This document shows positions 20,391 to 31,744 of a DNA stretch of 64,000 nt, piece by piece (the stretch's first letter is position 1; the number at the start of each line of letters is the position of its first letter). The notes below the pieces were generated by a model. It was not told the DNA's origin and did not search any database. It saw nothing but the letters and a program-made list of their open reading frames with translations. Source of the DNA: Macrosoma leucophasiata (Eukaryota > Arthropoda > Insecta > Lepidoptera > Hedylidae); contig JAWQUS010000007.1 in NCBI GenBank assembly GCA_036365455.1, positions 16,384,001 to 16,448,000 of the forward strand, given 5' to 3'. Both the position numbers and the translations under genes were made by a program.

Positions 20391-20514
20391 TATATTTACA
20401 TTTTTAGAGTTCCGTACTTCAAAGTAAAAAAACGCGCAGTTTTATTTCTCGTCGCATTATTTTATCCATCCTGCATAACGAGATACTCAAAAGACATTAT
20501 ACATCAATTCATTG

Positions 20515-20700
20515 ACGTATGCATGAATGTATGTACGTATCTTTGCCGGAAATTTGGGTGAATGCAGGCGTGAAGCAATTTCATTGTTTGACTTATTTGG
20601 TCCAGGTATGTCAGTCTTGATGTCCCTCGACCCCTGCAACCATTTATATTCGCATTGTACGACCGCTTCGTCATTCTCACATCTCACATTCTTTGTACAT
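20515..20700 (-). pseudogene. Old LINE C-terminal fragment, RTE-like
   Basis: GACTTATTTGGTC, CCCTGCAACCATTTATATTCGC and TTCGTCATTCTCAC correspond to the same region of the LINE fragments at 3140-3725 and 47625-48225, but strongly diverged and without a reading frame. Confidence 0.5.
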
Positions 20701-20732
20701 TACTACACCCTCAACGCGTGTAGGTTTCATTA

Positions 20733-20800
20733 TCACTGCCGTAGCTTAGTAGTACTGTTATGCACTCCTGGGTTTGATCCCCAGACAGAGAGTAAGGGTA
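20733..20800 (+). repeat. tRNA-derived SINE head
   Basis: GCCGTAGCTTAGTAGTACTG fits a Pol III A box and CTGGGTTTGATCCCCAG a B box, about 35 nt apart as in tRNA genes. Nothing downstream matches the type B or C bodies. Confidence 0.45.
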
Positions 20801-22157
20801 ATTGGTAGATATTTTATATGTAGGCCCGGAGGCTCGCCATCTATTAATAATATGCGACAAAACGTTATTAGAAAATTGTTTATATTTCATATTGAATATA
20901 ACTCTGCCTGGAATTACAGTAAACTGCAAGTCTAGGCAGAATTAAATAATATAAGCTTAATATAGTTAAGTCTGCTTATATAAGCTCTGTTTTATGTATT
21001 AATATGTTAAAATAATAATGAGTCATAAGAACGGACGAACATGCCATTGCATGAATATCAAATTAAAAAATGCTTTAATTTACTATTTGTTTGTTAAAAA
21101 TTATTTTGAGGAATTAAATGCTTTGCAATTTTGAAATTGTATTTTTATTTGAAATTTCTGGACACTCGTTAATTAAGTAAAAAGTAGTTGAACATTATAT
21201 TAATATGAATAATATTTTTAAGTTTCAAGATTTAAAAATTCAATAAATTTAAGAGAATCGATGTTGGTTTTTCAAAAATATTTATTTAAATTTTGTATTT
21301 GTATTTGAAAACGAATTAACTGAGTCGTGTCAATTGTTCAATTTAATTTCGAACTATTCATGAAACATTTGACAAATACGAATGCAAACATTTGAAAAAA
21401 GGTGCTGAAAACTATGGAACGAGGACATTGTTATGTATTATAGCTAACGTACGTACATCTTGCAGAAATACACACCACATCGGTTGACTGTACCGGTACA
21501 GGTGTTGAATATGCTGACGTTACGCAAAAATGTTTGGGTGCTACAGCAGTGAATCCGAGTGGATAGTCCCTCAACATCCGGTGTATCCTAGGCTCCACTA
21601 TAAAGTCTAGTCTGGCTGCGCTTGGCTGACGTCATGTTCCATATTTTACACACTTAAAGCTGTTTGTCGTGTCATACCATTATACGCCATGTAAGGCTCG
21701 GACTTATTGCCAGCAGAGACATATAACTCAGTTTAAATTGTTTTCGGGTTAAGAGCCGCTTTATTGCATTACATTGGAACGCTTTTTCATTGCAATACTA
21801 TAATAAAATTACATTAGTATTAAGAATTATGTCCCTTTTCGATAAAATTCCGCCAATGGCTTTATGCGTTTTGTCTTAATGGTGCCATTTATTCTAGAAC
21901 ATATTTCAAGTATGATATATTAGCAACTGTTGTAATGGGTTGGAGATGAATCTACCTCTATCGTGTGAATTCTTACCCTATCTTCATTTCCGAATATCAG
22001 GCTTGGGAGATTGATACTCGTAGACATTTGTGTGATCAAAATGTCGGCTCAAGTCCGTATTTTGAACTACGCAAATAATTCTAAGCAATTCAAATTCTGT
22101 TGCAATCATTTTATTATGAAATTTTTCGTTGTCACTGTTTGATATAATGATAATTAA
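20801..22157. other. Unassigned AT-rich DNA
   Basis: About 1.35 kb with no gene or recognised repeat. Confidence 0.45.
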
Positions 22158-22169
22158 GTTTTCAGATAT

Positions 22170-22284
22170 ATAATAATGGCAACCCATTATACGTCCCACT
22201 GCTGGGCACGAGTCTCTCCCCTTTTTTGGGGGGAGGCCTGGAGCTTACTCCACCACGCTGCTCCAATGCGGGTTGGTGGAGAGA
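22170..22284 (-). repeat. 5S-derived SINE 3' fragment with target-site duplication, copy S2
   Basis: The minus-strand tail of Rep-5S (TGGCAACCCATTATACG to CGGGTTGGTGGAGAG). It is bounded by a perfect 12-bp direct repeat, GTTTTCAGATAT, at 22158-22169 and 22285-22296. A 5' truncation plus such a duplication is the hallmark of target-primed reverse transcription. Confidence 0.85.
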
Positions 22285-22296
22285 GTTTTCAGATAT

Positions 22297-22748
22297 GCTT
22301 TCGACTAAAAATAAATCGGACTTGACGGATGACGCGATACGTTACTGTGGGAGAAAATGAACTTGTGTAAATAATTTACGTGTCATTTACAATTCAACAA
22401 CAAAGATGTTAGAGGTTTGCTCGTGTATTGGAAATACTAATTAATACAGCTTTTGCTATATTATTTTGTAGGTGTACCTGCGTTATTATTAAGCTTCGCA
22501 TAGCGACAGAATATGTGAATAAATAAATTTTACAATTTATTAAAATCTTATGAGTGCAATTATTCGACTTAATGGTTTCATGTTCAATGAAGTCAATGTA
22601 TTGTTATTTAATTCATAATTTCAGAACGTGAGGTTTACCATTTTCAAAATGTCAGAATACGAAAGTTTAAATTTAAAAAAATGTATTTACGAGTATATTC
22701 AGATCAAAATTGAAATAGGTAAAGAATTTTTTATATACATGTCGGTCC
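22297..22748. other. Unassigned AT-rich DNA
   Basis: Nothing recognised. Confidence 0.4.
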
Positions 22749-23033
22749 TTTTTTTTTAATGTAATGACTGTGGCAAACAAGCTTGCAGTTTACATTGATG
22801 TTAGGTGATGACTGCAGCCTATAGACACCCACATAACGACCAAGGTCGAAATGCAGATGCGTTACCACTCCTGCCTAAGGTTTTATGCCTCTGTACCGGA
22901 GATTACAGGGCCGTACATTACCATCTGATCTGAACACGATAGTGCTGAACACTACCATTGAGCGGCAAGTATATTAGGTATTGCGGTGGTGCCTACGCCC
23001 GCGAGCTCCGTCACTGGAGCTCTACCACCAGTA
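22749..23033 (-). repeat. Rep-A, full length
   Basis: T9 tract, then TAATGACTGTGGCAAAC to GGAGCTCTACCACCAGTA. It is intact apart from small indels and the 5' hairpin is complete. Confidence 0.88.
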
Positions 23034-23092
23034 AACAAACAAAAATAATCTTTGGTAAAACCAACTGCAAAACAGTTACGTGTGTAACTTTT

Positions 23093-23222
23093 GGCGTTGG
23101 GACGTGATGACCCCACTGCCCACTAGCGGAAGAATTTTCTTCAACTGGAAGAGAATTCTTCCACTAGTAAGTAGTGCAGTCAGTCAATCGAACAATGGCG
23201 GTCAAATTATTGCAATGGAGCG
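23093..23222 (+). repeat. Rep-D, left part, interrupted by Rep-A
   Basis: GTTGGGACGTGATGACCCCAC, CAGTCAGTCAATCGAACAATGG match 62966-63060. The element resumes at 23495 after the Rep-A copy. A local fold-back lies at 23140-23178 (GGAAGAATT with AATTCTTCC). Confidence 0.6.
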
Positions 23223-23223
23223 A

Positions 23224-23488
23224 ATGTAAGTGGCAAACAAGCATGCAGTTCACATTGATGTTAAGTGATGACTGCAGCCTGTAGACACGCACAAAAATAC
23301 CAAGGTTAAAATGCCGATGCGTTACCACTCCAGAGGCCTAAGGTGTTATACCAGAAAGTACAGGGCCGTACATTAACAACTGACCGGAACACGATAGCGC
23401 TGAACACTACCATTTAGCGGCAAGTATATTAGTTAATGCGGTGGTGCCTACGCCCGCAAGCTCCGTTACTAGAGCTCTACCACCAGTA
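23224..23488 (-). repeat. Rep-A inserted in Rep-D
   Basis: From GTAAGTGGCAAACAAGCATG to AGAGCTCTACCACCAGTA, with a central deletion where GCCTCTGTGCCGGAAAT would be. The flanks are the two halves of Rep-D, so the order of insertion is clear. Confidence 0.85.
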
Positions 23489-23494
23489 AGAAAA

Positions 23495-23600
23495 ACCTAC
23501 GATAATACTGAAGCCACCGCGATCGTCAATCCGCATGCCAAGCGTGGCGATTATGGCATATCCCCCTTATGCTTTGGTCCAGCCGTGGACATCTTTCAGC
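23495..23600 (+). repeat. Rep-D, right part
   Basis: CCGCATGCCAAGCGTGGCG and TTATGGCATATCCCCC match 63150-63182 and, in reverse, 20083-20190. Confidence 0.6.
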
Positions 23601-26199
23601 TGATAATAATATGATGATGCAATTGTTTTACAGTTTCAAAGATTATGGGGTTCATCATGAACTGACATTTTTATGAAATTTCAGTTGAATTCCGATCTTA
23701 GCCGACCATTATTTGTTGTTAAATAACACACCTAAATGCTTTGTAGAAGTTTTTTCTGAGTTATAAATAACAATTGGCCTATCTAGATTCTGAATGCATC
23801 GAATAATTTTCTTTGTTCCGATCCAGTTCGACTGCATTAAAGCGGTAATTTTGATATCCATTATATTTTTCCTATCACGTTCACTGGTAATTGAATACGT
23901 GAGGCGCAATCGTCAGCTATTTACGGTTGTGTGAGTTTCTTAATAACTTTCCACTTTGCATTTTATGGAAATCTGCACTTACAATACCATTAAGTCAGTT
24001 GTTTAAATTACTTGTAAATTATACGCCTCGTTCGCAATTTTATAGTCGAATACGATTTAGGCGTCTACTTTTAGAATTTTAGTTTAGTATTTATATTGTA
24101 TGTAGCTAGAACAGATCTATTATTAAAAATCTTGTAGCCTTCAACATGCACGCTTATTAATTTAATCACGAATAAATTATGGCGACTTAAGAATGAAACA
24201 TATTTCATAATTTCCTTTTATACCATTAGCTTTTCAGCAGTTGTTTTAGAAAATTGTGTACAATTCCGTGATTGTCACAACGCTGTATTAATAGCTGTGA
24301 CTTAAATACAGTGGACTGGAAACAATCCAACGAAAAGAAGGCTAACTGGAAGCTATTTGGCGCCAATCTACATCCAAAACTGACTCGTGACTCAAACAGT
24401 TCGAGACGTGCAAGGTCATATCAAATAGGAGGTCATGTGTTAGCTACAGCGCGATTTTTAATCTCCTAGATAACTTCTTCAAAAACAATAATTTTCGATT
24501 TCAATTTCGTCTGAAAATCTATTTATGTGCCTTTCTCCGTATTGCGCAAATGGAGACAGGAATAGAAAATTTTCGATAGAATACGAGTACAATGCCAAGG
24601 GTAACGGCAGAGTTGACTAACATTCAAAACTAAAGGACATTCTAGGCTCTGCGTCCGCACGATGTTCACCTTAGAAACTATAGCATAGAAAAAGCTTTCT
24701 GTCATTTATCACCTCGTGCAAAAATTTAATAGTGTAAATGAAATCTGATTTTGAGGTTATAAATAAGTAACAAATATTTAAGTTGTTGATAATGTTGTAT
24801 ATTGTTATAGGAACATAACATACATACCGACAATTAACTATTAATTAAATATTTATACCGATAAATTATCAATAAATATCTATCACCGTCGTATGTTTAT
24901 ACGATTGAATTAATAAAAACACAAATATATTTTTTATTTGGTATGTTGGTTGGTTCTGACTTCAGACTGTTGCTTTTTGTTGCTACTCCTATGTTGCTGT
25001 TACCCCTAGTTTGCACTAAAAAAAAATAAACATGATGATGTTTCGCAACTCGTCCCATAAAATATGTATTGCGATATGTCTTGTTGGTGCTGGCGATCGC
25101 ACTGCTGTCAAACCAATGATTTTAGTGAAACATCTCAAGATTTGTTGTCAGCGATATGTGTTTTGCTTTTACAGGTTTCATGACAGTGCAAAGCGCGATA
25201 CGCGATATAGTGATTTTAACATGTTTTTATGTGAATGTTTCATCAATGCAAACTCACGGTTATATGTTTAGCAACTAACTTCAGAATGTCACTTTCATCT
25301 GTCGGTGTGCGTGCACATCTTAAAATTCATTCTCATCAGTTTTTCCAATCGCGCCAAAAGAAGTATATCTTCACTCAGTTTCCAATATACAGTTGCATCG
25401 ATCTTATTATACATAGCCAGTAAAGTTAGCAATACCTCTTCGTGGTTGTTCGTAAATATGACCATGTTTGCATACGTGCGTACTCTGGCTCTAAACATTT
25501 ACGAGAAGATGAGGGGAGTCGTTGAAAAAGTTTAGTGCAACTCGGTTTTATGTTATGAACACAAACGTGCGGGTTGCCTTATTTAGGAATAATAAAAACA
25601 AGGAAGAGCAATGAATCTCTGGCCACTTCATCTCGTCTCTTTAATATTTTACGTGACCCCTAAAATTTGGGTAACATCCCGTCTGACGGCCGAGCGCACT
25701 TTTCATTAAGTTGTGATTACCCGACGAGAGTTTCCCGAGACATCATGTTGGGAAGATTCACTAGGTTTTCGGCGAAGTGCAAAAGTTTTATGATATTATG
25801 ATTACTTGCATGAGACGAGCGCGGCGGACGTGACGACTCGCTTTGTTCGCTGACGATTAAACCTTCTCAGATGCGCAACGCCTTTGTTTAGTGCCCTCGG
25901 CGTATTCTCACTTCGAGGTGTCACTGATTGTTCCGCACTAATTTCTCTGTACATCCACCCTGTGCTCTCAATATGAATTTTGTATAGAAAAAGTACGTAA
26001 TACTCGTTTTTAGTACTTTTTAATCTTGTTTTTTTATTCTTGGTTTTAAGCTGTAGGACACTTCGAGGTCCCGCCTAATTTATCTTCTTGTAGCCCGCAC
26101 CTCCCCTTGAGTACCATGCCGACAGCCTCGAACACTGAGGTTGCGAGCGGGCAACTGTGTGTGTGACTGTAAAAACACGTCCTGATTGATATCTGTGTA
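23601..26199. other. Long unique stretch; GC-richer patch at 25640-25960
   Basis: No supported gene over 2.6 kb. 25640-25960 is GC-richer (CGTCTGACGGCCGAGCGCAC; GAGACGAGCGCGGCGGACG) and single-copy here, so it may be a conserved regulatory element. 26050-26150 holds GTAGCCCGCACCTCCCC sequence of unknown nature. Confidence 0.35.
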
Positions 26200-26908
26200 G
26201 AAATAGAATAGAATAGAATAGAAAATATTTTTATTTCGAATAGATCTTTACAGATACTTTCAAAACGTCAATAAATCATAAACTACCTAGAGCGAATAAC
26301 CATTACATATAGTAAAGAAAAATCATATATTAATAGTAAATTAAAAATTAAAATGTAAACTATTTGGTTAAAACATAATAATCATAAAATTTTTCAATTC
26401 TTTCAATGATAATAAATGAAGAAAAAGAAAAACTTATTCGTCAAGATCAATGTTATTCACTTAGCAGAGTTCCAAGTGCAGTCACTACTGAGAAGAACTC
26501 CGCTACCTAACAAACTCAGTAAGAGCTCTTTTAAATGAAAGCTTAAATCTAGTACAGATTATCGTGAAAAATCAAATAATGTCAACGTCCATAGCATAGA
26601 TGCAAATAAACTGCTATCTATTAAATGTGATGTAGCCCCTGCAAACCAGAACAGACCAGTCCCCACCAACAGCACCCGTTCACGAGTATGACGCATGTGA
26701 CAGCCATTGCCCTCCTCGACCATTTTAGAGGGAAGTGAGCAACCCGCCACACGACGCCGCCAAAGGCAAAGTCATTTAAGCGTGCATGACTGTTCCGGAT
26801 ATGCATACGGCAAAATAAAAGATGGAATTCATTTTCAGCCAGGGTATTCACATTATTCAACCCTTAACAATAGTAGATACTAATTACTGAATACACGAAA
26901 TCACAGGA

Positions 26909-28825
26909 TCATGAAATAGCCTGGCAGCGATCGCTATAATCCCAAGACGTATTATCATTAAGATAATCACTGGTCTTATAGTAATTACATTTATATAAAC
27001 GTTCTTTCATTACTTTCTTAAATTTATTGATCGATAGACTTTGAACGTTTTTGGGGATTTGATTAAAGAACCGTATACATTGACCTCTAAAAGAATTACT
27101 GACCCTATTCAGCCGCGTTGCATGCATGGACAACTTGTATTTGTTCCTAGTATTTATACTGTGATTGTTACCTATTGTAGGAAACTAATTAATGTTTTTA
27201 CGGACATATAATACATTTTCATAAATGTATTGCGAAGCTACAGTCAGAATATTTATTTCTTTAAATTTATCTCTAAGAGATACCCTCGGACTCAACCCGT
27301 AGATAGCCCGGACAGCTCTCTTTTGCAGTACAAAAATAGTGTTGACGTCGGCGGAATTTCCCCATAGCAAAATGCCATAGGACATTATACTGTGAAAATA
27401 ACTAAAATAAACAAGGCGAGCCGTCTCGACGTCTGTTAATAGTCTAATCTTTTTCACAGCAAATGCTGCCGAGCTAAGTCTATTAGCTAATTTGGCAATA
27501 TGGGGACCCCATTGCAATTTAGCATCCACGGTAATGCCCAGAAATACCGTGGACTCTACGATCTCCAATACTTCCTCATTTATCTTAACATTGGTTTCAA
27601 CCTGTTTTACGTTAGGAGTAGTAAATTTAATACATTTTGTCTTACTGCTATTTAACGAAAGGTTATTGGCGCTAAACCAATGTACTATATTAGAGAGAGT
27701 ATTGTTTACACAGTCAAAATCTACCTCCTGTCTTTTAATTTTGAACACTAAAGAAGTATCATCAGCAAACAATACCATCTCTTGGCCATCATTGATAATG
27801 TAGGGTAAGTCATTAATATAGACTAAGAAAAGAAATGGCCCTAAAATAGAGCCCTGTGGGACCCCCATATCCATTGAAGTTCCGGGAGATCTTGTCCCAT
27901 TTACATCAACACACATATTTCTATTGTTTAAATATGAAGTCATAAGCTCGAGAGCGGTATCTCGAAGGCCGTAGTGATATAACTTTCTGACCAATGTTTC
28001 ATGCTGAACGCAATCAAATGCTTTAGATAAGTCACAGAATACCCCTAGTGCATTATGTGATTTTTCCCAAGCTTCAAAAATGTGTTTGACAAGTTCAACA
28101 CCTGCATCGGTAGTTGAACGACCCCTAGTAAATCCAAACTGTCGACAATGTAAAAGTTTATGATGGTTAAAGTGTGCAAGTAGTTGAATTAAAATAAGTT
28201 TTTCAAAAATTTTACTTAAGACAGGTAGTACAGAAATTGGTCTAAAATTTGTGGGGTCACTTGTACTACCAGATTTAAAAAGAGGAATCACTTTACTATG
28301 TTTCATTAAGTCAGGAAATATACCACTTACAATACTATTATTAAACATTGCCGCTAGGTAAGGTGCAATCACATCCATTATTTCATATGTAACTTTTACA
28401 GATAAGCCCCATAAATCAGTTGTGTTCTTAATATTAATAGACTTAAAGGCATGTATAACATCCGCAGTATTAACTAACTTAAAATTAAATATAGTTTTAC
28501 TTTGATGTACATTTTTTTTCAATAATGATTCGGCGACGGTAGGCGATGAAATGAGGTCTCCAGTCAAAGAAACTGGAATATTAGCAAAGAATGTTTCAAA
28601 TGCTAAAGCAACTTCTTCGTCAGTAGTAACATGTTTATTGTCAATTATTAATTTAAAATCAGAGTTGCGTTCAGCTTGTTTCCCAGTTTCACTATTAATT
28701 ACATTCCAAGTCGCTTTAATTTTGTTATTTGAATTTTTAATTTTATTTTTAATGTGAAGTGCCTTGGCTGCAAAACACACTTTCTTGAATATTTTCGAAT
28801 ATAATTTAACATGATTTTTAAACGA
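26909..28825 (-). pseudogene. LINE reverse transcriptase and C-terminal region
   Basis: Makes cDNA from the LINE RNA at the nicked target. Counting from the ATG at 28780, the reverse transcriptase fingers and palm include NFRPISVLPVLSKIFEK (about residue 178), FCDLSKAFD (248-256, first catalytic Asp), GVPQGSILGPFLFLVYINDLP type motif (306-326) and FADD (338-341, catalytic pair). Coding similarity continues upstream of that ATG to the SINE insertion at 28825. At 27185-27187 a single in-frame TAG interrupts the ORF; the same frame continues to 26909 with the FNQIPKNVQSLSINKFK tail typical of this LINE group. The frame is one base off from the endonuclease part, explained by an indel near 29250. 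Gene activity is lost. Confidence 0.88.
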
Positions 28826-29149
28826 CTCTTTTTAACTGCCTCGGTAGCCTAGTGGTAGCAGGCCACTACTACTACGCTGAGGTCCTGGGTTCGATTCCCG
28901 GGTAGGGGGTTATCAGAGATAATGGTGAAAAAGCCTTTATCTCTGGTTCTATTGGGATTTTTCCATTTTCTAGAAATTTCCCAGTACCTCAAAGTTTGGT
29001 AATGTGCCCGGAGATGTCAACAGGCTCGCCACCTGTTACATGGGCCAAAACGTAACCGGCGAATCGTGGGTGTTTGCATGTATGGTTGAATGCATGCATT
29101 TTACCTCTGCCTACCCCTTCGGGGATTACAGGCGTGAAGTTACGTTTTT
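28826..29149 (+). repeat. tRNA-derived SINE, type B, full length, inside the LINE
   Basis: The head has Pol III boxes, TAGCCTAGTGGTAGCAGG (A) and GGGTTCGATTCCCGG (B). The body contains TTATCTCTGGTTCTATTGGG, GGAGATGTCAACAGGCTCGC and ACCCCTTCGGGGATTACAGG. It is flanked by a perfect 12-bp target-site duplication, ATTTTTAAACGA, at 28814-28825 and 29150-29161. It lies in opposite orientation to the LINE and separates its endonuclease and reverse transcriptase coding parts. Relatives: 19411, 32254, 48317 and 54488. Confidence 0.92.
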
Positions 29150-29161
29150 ATTTTTAAACGA

Positions 29162-30120
29162 ATTTGTGTGATTATGTGACTTTTCTCCATACAGGTCATA
29201 CAATCTCTGTCTACTCTTATGTATTCCAACCGTCGCCCATTCATTGAACGACTTATGTTTATTGTCTTATTGGTAAAAACTAAATTAAATTCTGTTAAAA
29301 TTGTGGCAAAAAAGTCATTGTATAATATGTTAGGATCGTTATGGTATTGCACGTTTGCAAGTTTTGGGACAATATTTTCTCTGAATTTCTTAATTCGCTT
29401 CGCATTGAAAGGAACAAATACAATTGCTCGTTTATTTTTATCATTATGTAATTGACTACAGAAGGAAACTAACTGACCACAATGGTCGGAGCTTAATTCA
29501 GTCAAAATATTTTTATGTGTAGGTTCAAAATCGATAAAAATATTGTCTATGCATGTCGCTGAGTTCTGTGTAATTCTAGTAGGTTCTGAGAACAAATTAT
29601 GCAGATTAAATGACATAAGTAACGATTTAAACCTCACAGTTGTTGGAGTTTCCTCCAATAAATTTATATTGAAATCTCCGCAAATAATGACACGTTTTTT
29701 TGAAGCAGTTAGATTGTTTAGTACAACATCTAAAATTTTTTCAAAACATTCATAAGATCCACTTGGAGGTCTGTATACGGACACAATAATCAAGCGCTCA
29801 AGCTCCACACAGGCTATTTCTGCAGTTCGTTCAACGGAAAGACTCACTATATCTCTGCGTTCCTTATGTTTAATGTCTTTTTTTAACAATATAAGAGAGC
29901 CACCACGTATTGCATGTGACCTACAGAACGAACTGCCTACCTGGTGCCCACTAAAATTGAATATTAATTCGCTATTTTTCAACCAATGTTCAGTAAAACA
30001 ACAAATTTGTATGTCATGAATGTTTAAAAATAACTCAATTTCTAATTCTTTACCCAATATTCCTTGTATATTTTGATGCACCAGGTTTACAATGTTATTA
30101 TTATTATTATGAAACAACAT
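29162..30120 (-). pseudogene. LINE endonuclease domain
   Basis: APE-type endonuclease that nicks the chromosomal target for reverse transcription. Conserved motifs, counted from the ATG at 30120: HQNIQG (15-20), FTEHW with the catalytic Glu (42-46), SVYRPP (114-119), GDFNINL (148-154) and SSDHCG with the catalytic Asp-His (210-215). All active-site motifs are present. Near 29250 the frame slips by one base; downstream of this, a different frame reads EWATVGIHKSRQRLYDLYG and runs on into the reverse transcriptase ORF across the SINE. The frame also extends upstream of the ATG (about 30 codons), so the true ORF start is not here. Confidence 0.88.
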
Positions 30121-30257
30121 ACTAGATTTATAAACATTTTCCTTAGCAAAATGAGAGCAAGAGGCTGTCTCTTTTGTCTCTTGTAGGTAATCAGAATAAA
30201 CATTTGTGTGGAATTTTAGCCGAGTGTGCCTACAGTGAGGTGTGAGCGTGAGTGAGT

Positions 30258-30345
30258 GAGAGCTCTAGAGTGTGGGTAGGTAATCCATTACCTACGAAAA
30301 TATCTGTCGCTAAAACACTGAGCTTAGCGCTACCGTTCCGAAGAG
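30258..30345 (+). repeat. Rep-A, old 5' fragment
   Basis: GAGAGCTCTAGAGTGTGGGTA, CCATTACCTACGAAAATATC and TGTCGCTAAA match the older Rep-A subfamily (compare 2715-2790). It marks the 5' limit of the LINE. Confidence 0.5.
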
Positions 30346-31165
30346 TGTGACGTCCATAATTTCACATATCTAGGAAAATTCATAAATATTTTTGAGATTT
30401 TTTTTTAGACAAAAATAAATCGTGTAGCATACCTATTGAGTGACAGGCAGGTGAAAATTTTAACATAGTTTTGAAGTTATTCAAGAATATAGACGAAAAT
30501 TGCCTATATCGTGTTATATTTCCAACACTATGGTCATAAAATTTTGAATAAATAAAGCATTTTTTTAGTCTATAGATTAGCCGACCTGGCGAACTTTACC
30601 ATTAATTAAATTACATCATACTAGGTACACTATCACTATACCACCTTACCCTATCCTACCTTGTAGGCTACCCACCCTACCCTACCTCACAAATGAACGG
30701 CTAGACTGTTTGAACATCTGCTTACCTCTCTTCTTTGGAAATCATGTCGCGAAGTAAAAATACTACGCAACTAAAACAAGTAAAATACTTTATAAGATAT
30801 TCAACAAAGTCACTCAAATCACAGCTTTTCTTTCTAAATGTTTACATTATGAACTCATTTCTTGTTAACAGTACAAAGGGATTTTGCAGGGATGTAAAAT
30901 ACATTTTTTGGCTTCAAAGTCATTCCGTAACAAACAACCTTCAAGAAAGTTCTTACGCTACATTTGTTTTGTTTCTTGATTGTATTTATAAAGTTAATTT
31001 AATGGAACCTGTAGCAGAAGTTTATTGGACTAATCCGGGGGTTCTTGGAGGGGAGATCACCGCAATCGATTTACTCGTCAAACATAATATCTCGGAGCGT
31101 TCAACAAAAAGAACAATAAAGTGCAACAAATCTACTGGTTCACTAACTTTAATGAAAATGTAACT
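30346..31165. other. Unassigned DNA
   Basis: No supported gene. 30560-30720 is rich in CTACC/CCTACC repeats and resembles a degenerate LINE 3' end. A 142-codon frame (30735-31163) has no recognisable motif and could be chance. Confidence 0.35.
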
Positions 31166-31268
31166 GGCTAGACCAGCGTTTCCCATTTTCCGGATCGTGA
31201 CCCGGTACCGGGCCATAAAATTTAAAATACAGGGTCGCAACATTCCTGCATTTATTGTATTGAATAAC

Positions 31269-31480
31269 TTGTTTTTATATTATTTCGCATTAACACATGC
31301 TTGTGAAATATATTTGATTTTTAAAGAAAAATGGAAAGAAAAATTTGACTTCAGGCGAGGCTCGAACTCGCGACCTACTGAGTTCGAGCCTCGCCTGAAG
31401 TCAAATTTTTCTTTCCATTTTTCTTTAAAAATCAAATATATTTCACAAGCATGTGTTAATGCGAAATAATATAAAAACAA
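31269..31480. repeat. Perfect 101-bp-arm palindrome
   Basis: 31269-31369 is the exact inverse of 31380-31480, with a 10-nt loop (GCGACCTACT). Translating both strands gives the same peptide apart from the loop, which confirms identity over the arms. The outermost 6 bp overlap the left target-site duplication. Confidence 0.93.
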
Positions 31481-31744
31481 TTATTAAGGGTAAAAGCGAC
31501 TTCTTTACGATATTCAATAAACTGAAAAGTCTATTATATCGGTTGCCTAACTAGCATAGTTGGTAATAGATGGCGCTGCTGCTACCATAAAGCAATGCAA
31601 TAGATGTGAAGGAAAGATTTGACAAATCGGGCAGGGCTTCAGTAGCTCAATTGGAAGAGCGGCTGGACTAGATTCCCAGTAGGTCGCGAGTTCGAGCCTC
31701 GCCTGAAGTCAAATTTTTCTTTCCATTTTTCTTTAATAATCAAA
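31275..31744 (+). mobile_element. Fold-back tRNA-like retroposon, composite copy 2
   Basis: Order from left: inverted trailer plus inverted 3' half of the tRNA-like unit; a direct copy of the same half with its trailer; a ~190-bp spacer shared with 100-300; a complete tRNA-like unit (31635-31711) and its T-rich trailer. The whole is flanked by a perfect 17-bp direct repeat, TATTGAATAACTTGTTT, at 31258-31274 and 31745-31761. That is the expected footprint of one insertion event of the complete structure. No protein is encoded; open frames across it are images of the palindrome. Confidence 0.8.
31635..31711 (+). tRNA. tRNA-like unit inside a repeat
   Basis: Acceptor GGCTTCA/TGAAGTC, D stem GCTC/GAGC, a perfect T stem GCGAG/CTCGC with loop TTCGAGC, and the same imperfect anticodon stem as at 306. 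A TTTTT run follows the 3' end. It is probably a Pol III promoter of the retroposon rather than a decoding tRNA. Confidence 0.5.

Larger units (their letters stand above)
26200..30257 (-). mobile_element. Jockey/CR1-like LINE, interrupted by a SINE
   Basis: A non-LTR retrotransposon on the minus strand with apurinic-type endonuclease (29162-30120), reverse transcriptase (27185-28825), C-terminal tail (26909-27184), a ~680-bp 3' UTR, an AATAAAA signal and an (ATTCT)n tail at 26200-26224. ORF1 is missing: the 5' part stops at or before 30257, where an old Rep-A begins, though the frame can be read upstream of the first ATG to about 30230. A type B SINE (28826-29149) splits the ORF. A frameshift and an amber codon show that it is dead. 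Confidence 0.85.

Noticed and set aside
30735..31163. Plus-strand open frame of 142 codons, the longest outside transposons
   Set aside because: No recognisable domain, no splice context, and a frame of this length is expected by chance about once in a window of this size and composition.
31197..31480. Two open frames on opposite strands with nearly the same peptide
   Set aside because: They are the two arms of the perfect palindrome, not genes.
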